Shown here: positions 6,660 through 8,721 of the stretch, piece after piece | Layout of the letters: each line of letters begins with the position of its first letter | How positions within the stretch are numbered: position 1 is the first letter of the stretch | Assembly: GCA_020696885.1 (NCBI GenBank) | Contig: JAJFMS010000082.1 | Coordinates: forward strand, 1-8,721 | DNA: 8,721 bases | Origin: Armatimonadota bacterium | Lineage (GTDB): Bacteria; Armatimonadota; SYMT01 | Reading direction: 5' to 3' | The notes under the pieces: model-generated | Told to the model about the DNA's origin: nothing | Database searches by the model: none | The model's input: only the letters and a program-made list of their open reading frames with translations | Made by a program: the position numbers and the translations under genes

Positions 6660-6755
6660 CGAGTAATTCGTGATGCGTAATGGAACCCTTACCGGCCGAA
6701 CGAGTGATTCGTGCCCCGCCCTTCGGCTGCGGGCCTTTACGCATTACGTATCACG
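6660..6755. repeat. Intergenic element with 14-bp inverted and 13-bp direct repeats
   Basis: The terminal arms CGTGATGCGTAATG (6669-6682) and CATTACGTATCACG (6742-6755) are inverted copies, matching at 13 of 14 positions. A direct repeat CGAGTAATTCGTG (6660-6672) recurs as CGAGTGATTCGTG (6701-6713), 12 of 13 alike. Between them lies a small GC hairpin (CCCGC/GCGGG around 6715-6733). The A/T-rich arms stand out from the GC-rich surroundings. The element lies in the divergent 290-base gap (6612-6901) between the amidohydrolase and LarA genes. It has no coding capacity, so it is REP- or MITE-like, or a large operator. I see no convincing sigma-70 promoter in the gap. Confidence 0.6.
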
Positions 6756-6844
6756 CCGACCCACCGGGGAGGTGTCCCGCCCGGAGTCGGGCAAACGAGC
6801 AGGGAGCAACTTCCCCCTGTGGATTCGCGAAACCGTGCCGATAT

Positions 6845-6877
6845 CCTACCTGCGTTCCCTCGACCTCGGCAGGTTGG
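6845..6877 (+). promoter_or_regulatory. Leader hairpin upstream of larA
   Basis: Arms CCTACCTGC (6845-6853) and GCAGGTTGG (6869-6877) pair at 8 of 9 positions around a 15-base loop, ending 24 bases before the larA ATG. No Shine-Dalgarno lies between the hairpin and the start codon. It may be a regulatory leader fold, but it matches no riboswitch class I can name. Confidence 0.3.
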
Positions 6878-6901
6878 CTGGCCGGCAAACGTCATAACCC
6901 G

Positions 6902-8182
6902 ATGAACATCAAGCTCGACTACGGCCAGGACGGCCTCGAAGTTCAGGTCCCGGACCCCAACCTGGAAGCAGTGCTCACGCTCAACTCCCTGGCCGCGCTG
7001 CCGGAGCCGGAGCGCGCCGTGAGTGAGGCGCTGAAGAAGCCGACCGGCTGCCCTCCCCTGGCGGCGCTCGCGCGGGGCAAGCAGTCGGCGTGCATCGTGA
7101 TCTCGGACATCACTCGACCCGTCCCGAACCAGGTGATCCTGCCGCCGCTGCTCGCGCTGCTGGAAGTGAGCGGAATCCCGCGCGAAGGCATCACCATCCT
7201 CGTCGCCACCGGCACGCACCGCCCGAACACCCGGGAAGAGCTGGAGGCGATGGTCGGCCCGGTGATCCTGAACACCTACCGGGTGGAGAACCACGTGGCC
7301 ACGGACCGGGACGCCCACCGGTACCTGGGGGAGACGGAGCGCGGCGTGCCGATCTGGGTGGATCGGCGGTTCCTGGACGCCGACGTCAAGATCTCCGTCG
7401 CCCTCATCGAGCCGCACTTCATGGCAGGCTATTCCGGTGGGAGGAAGTCGATCTGCCCCGGCATCTGCGCCATGGAGACGGTTCGGATCTGGCACGGGCC
7501 GCGGTTCATCGGCCACGAGCTTGCGGACAGCGGCTCCGTGGACGGCAACCCGGTGCATGAGGACAGCCTCTTCGTGGCCCGTAAAGCCGGCCTGGACATG
7601 ATCTGCGACGTGACCCTGGACGAGAACCGCCAGATCACCGGGGTCTACGCCGGCGAAGTGGAAGCCGCCTGGCTCCGCGGCACCCGCGCCGCGGACACGA
7701 TTGCGCGGTCGTTCCTCCGCCGGCCGGTGGACGTGGTCATCACCACCACTGCCGGCTACCCGCTGGATCTCACCTTCTACCAGGCCGTGAAGGGCATGGT
7801 GGGAGCGCTCCCCGCCGTGAAGCCGGGCGGCACGCTGATCGTGGTGGCCCGCTGCGCTGAAGGGATCGGCGGGAAGCACTTCACGGACACCCTGCTGGAG
7901 CTCGACAACCTGGACGCGTTCGTGGAAAAGACGCGCGACCCCGCCTTCTTCGTTCCGGACCAGTGGCAGCTCCACGAGCTGGCGAAGGCGGTGGAGAAGG
8001 CCGAGATCCTGATGTACACGGAGGGCATCGCCCCGGAGCTCCTCGCCCGGTGCTTCGTCTCGCCGGTCCCTTCCGTGGAGGAGGGCATCCGGCGCGCCCT
8101 GGAGCGACATGGCCCGCAGGCGCGGATCGCCGTGATCCCGAAAGGCCCGTACATTATCCCCGCTGTTTCTCGCGCGGTTTAG
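6902..8182 (+). CDS. larA: LarA-family nickel-dependent 2-hydroxyacid racemase/epimerase
   Basis: A 426-aa protein of the lactate racemase family (DUF2088 domain), which uses the nickel-pincer (NPN) cofactor to interconvert the stereoisomers of 2-hydroxyacids. Visible motifs: SDITRP at 68-73, ATGTHRP with His106, EPHFMAGYSGGRK with His172 and Lys182, HGP with His198, and QAVKG with Gln294 and Lys297. The His106/His172/Lys182/His198 spacing equals that of Lactobacillus plantarum LarA (His108, His174, Lys184, His200), with Lys182 the expected cofactor attachment point. The active site thus looks complete. The ATG at 6902 gives normal family length; an in-frame ATG at 6680 would add 74 non-conserved residues over the repeat element. 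No Shine-Dalgarno is visible. larB, larC and larE, needed for the cofactor, are absent here and must lie elsewhere. Many LarA homologues act on substrates other than lactate. Confidence 0.93.
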   Translation: MNIKLDYGQDGLEVQVPDPNLEAVLTLNSLAALPEPERAVSEALKKPTGCPPLAALARGKQSACIVISDITRPVPNQVILPPLLALLEVSGIPREGITILVATGTHRPNTREELEAMVGPVILNTYRVENHVATDRDAHRYLGETERGVPIWVDRRFLDADVKISVALIEPHFMAGYSGGRKSICPGICAMETVRIWHGPRFIGHELADSGSVDGNPVHEDSLFVARKAGLDMICDVTLDENRQITGVYAGEVEAAWLRGTRAADTIARSFLRRPVDVVITTTAGYPLDLTFYQAVKGMVGALPAVKPGGTLIVVARCAEGIGGKHFTDTLLELDNLDAFVEKTRDPAFFVPDQWQLHELAKAVEKAEILMYTEGIAPELLARCFVSPVPSVEEGIRRALERHGPQARIAVIPKGPYIIPAVSRAV

Positions 8183-8186
8183 CCTT

Positions 8187-8294
8187 CGGGAGGGAAACGG
8201 AGGAGATGGGGAAACGGGGGAAACGGAGGGAACGGGGAGTGAAGTCCTCGTGACGTCATTTCCCGCATTTCCCCATCCATTTCCTCATTTCCCC
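8187..8294. repeat. Mirror-arranged GGGAAACGG / CATTTCCC repeat tract
   Basis: After the larA stop, a nearly pure purine stretch (8187-8244) carries four GGGAA(A)CGG-type units. A short centre with the perfect palindrome TGACGTCA (8251-8258) follows. A pyrimidine stretch (8257-8294) then carries four CATTTCC(C)-type units. The two halves are imperfect inverted copies of each other, with C/T differences that G-U pairing would tolerate in RNA. It has no coding capacity. It could act as a bidirectional transcription boundary between larA and the next gene. Confidence 0.65.
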
Positions 8295-8319
8295 ACCGCT
8301 GGTGTGCTCTCGCGCCGAT

Positions 8320-8344
8320 CCGGGTACAACCGGCTGTTACCCGG
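8320..8344 (+). promoter_or_regulatory. Inverted repeat upstream of the AI-2E family gene
   Basis: Arms CCGGGTA (8320-8326) and TACCCGG (8338-8344) are perfect complements with an 11-base spacer, ending 24 bases before the GTG start. Size and spacing fit a dimeric-repressor operator or a leader hairpin. No regulator gene is in the window. Confidence 0.4.
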
Positions 8345-8354
8345 TAGTGCGACC

Positions 8355-8360
8355 GAGAGG
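8355..8360 (+). promoter_or_regulatory. Ribosome binding site of the AI-2E family gene
   Basis: GAGAGG, eight bases before the GTG at 8369. An in-frame TAG at 8345-8347 excludes any earlier start beyond it, so the GTG start is well supported. Confidence 0.7.
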
Positions 8361-8368
8361 CCATCAGC

Positions 8369-8721
8369 GTGAGCGTCAACATAACATCGAGGCGGCGGAT
8401 CCATTGGGGCCGTCTGGCCTTCCACACGGTTGTGGCGCTGGTGGCCCTGTGGCTGGTCTGGGCTGGGCGCGCCATCTGGTTTCCGGTGGGCATCGCCTTC
8501 GTGATCGCGATGGTGCTGGACCCCACGGTCGACCGCCTGGAGAACCGCGGGCTCTCCCGGGGCGTAGCCACCGGGCTGGTCTTTCTGTTGTTCATTGCCG
8601 CCGCTACCGCCGCGGTGCTGCTGCTCTCGCCGGGGATCAGCGCGCAGGCCGGCGGGATGGCGCGAGACCTCAGCCGCCTGTTCCCCGATCCTGAGCGGCC
8701 GGACCTGGTGCCGGCCACGCA
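8369..8721 (+). CDS. AI-2E/PerM (DUF20) family membrane protein, 5' part only
   Basis: The frame starting at GTG 8369 stays open to the right edge, giving the first 117 residues of a family that is usually about 340-380 aa. After a short basic N-terminus (NITSRRRIHWGR) come two hydrophobic segments, at about 16-32 and 35-50. The family signature DPTVDRLENRGLSRGVATGL follows at about 51-70, then a third segment (71-87) and the start of the extracytoplasmic or amphipathic part (SPGISAQAGGMARDL). Members include the TqsA exporter, PerM/YdiK proteins and some Na+/H+ or ion antiporters, so the substrate cannot be named. The GTG start follows GAGAGG and an upstream in-frame stop. It is probably a separate transcription unit from larA, given the repeat tract between them. 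Confidence 0.88.
   Translation, partial: MSVNITSRRRIHWGRLAFHTVVALVALWLVWAGRAIWFPVGIAFVIAMVLDPTVDRLENRGLSRGVATGLVFLLFIAAATAAVLLLSPGISAQAGGMARDLSRLFPDPERPDLVPAT

Noticed and set aside
5587..6744. 385-codon minus-strand frame overlapping the amidohydrolase in another frame
   Set aside because: Same strand, shifted frame. The amidohydrolase frame carries all catalytic motifs, while this one is Arg/Gly/Ala-rich noise.
6756..6860. Possible c-di-GMP, cobalamin or NiCo riboswitch before larA (a GGGCAAACGAG stretch)
   Set aside because: Only short fragments resemble any known consensus. The remaining conserved blocks and pairing are absent as far as I can tell by eye.
6737..8110. 457-codon minus-strand open frame opposite larA
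   Set aside because: Antisense to a gene with a complete active site; His/Arg/Asp-rich composition of a shadow frame.

Overview
The window is GC-rich, tightly packed bacterial DNA from what looks like an uncultured soil- or sediment-type bacterium. Codons are strongly G/C at the third position. GTG starts and purine-rich Shine-Dalgarno sites are common. Gaps between genes carry short low-complexity repeats. Gemmatimonadota or a similar GC-rich phylum is a guess; no marker here fixes the taxonomy. I recognise eight protein genes, seven complete and one cut by the right edge. I see no rRNA, tRNA, CRISPR array, transposase or phage gene.

Layout. (1) 59-2058, minus: a sugar-type substrate-binding lipoprotein whose stop codon overlaps the start of trpS (tryptophanyl-tRNA synthetase) in a TAATG junction. 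(2) 2275-2682, plus: a single-domain universal stress protein (Usp), divergent from the lipoprotein across a 216-base gap that holds a perfect palindrome. (3) 2692-4812, minus: a two-gene operon of a tandem-domain Usp followed by a site-2-type membrane metalloprotease with two CBS domains. It converges on the single Usp with only 9 bases between stop codons. (4) 5000-5590, minus: a short VIT1/CCC1-type iron/manganese transporter, followed by a good intrinsic terminator. (5) 5769-6611, minus: an amidohydrolase-2 family TIM-barrel hydrolase. (6) 6902-8182, plus: a LarA-family nickel-dependent 2-hydroxyacid racemase with a complete active site, divergent from the hydrolase across 290 bases containing an inverted-repeat element. 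(7) 8369 to the right edge, plus: the start of an AI-2E/PerM family membrane protein beginning at GTG.

How they fit together. The Usp proteins and the CBS-domain protease look like a stress or energy-status module. They resemble the Usp and Rip3 (CBS-S2P) neighbours Rv2623-Rv2625c of the Mycobacterium tuberculosis DosR dormancy regulon. The LarA and amidohydrolase genes may share a hydroxyacid or lactone pathway, but nothing here fixes the substrate. The trpS-lipoprotein pair is a housekeeping gene coupled to an orphan binding protein; no permease or ATPase is present.

I did not find a convincing new multi-gene system. The least explained material is intergenic: an AGTGATGG tandem array (15-60), an inverted-repeat element with related sequence (6660-6755), and a purine/pyrimidine mirror tract of GGGAAACGG-type units (8187-8294).
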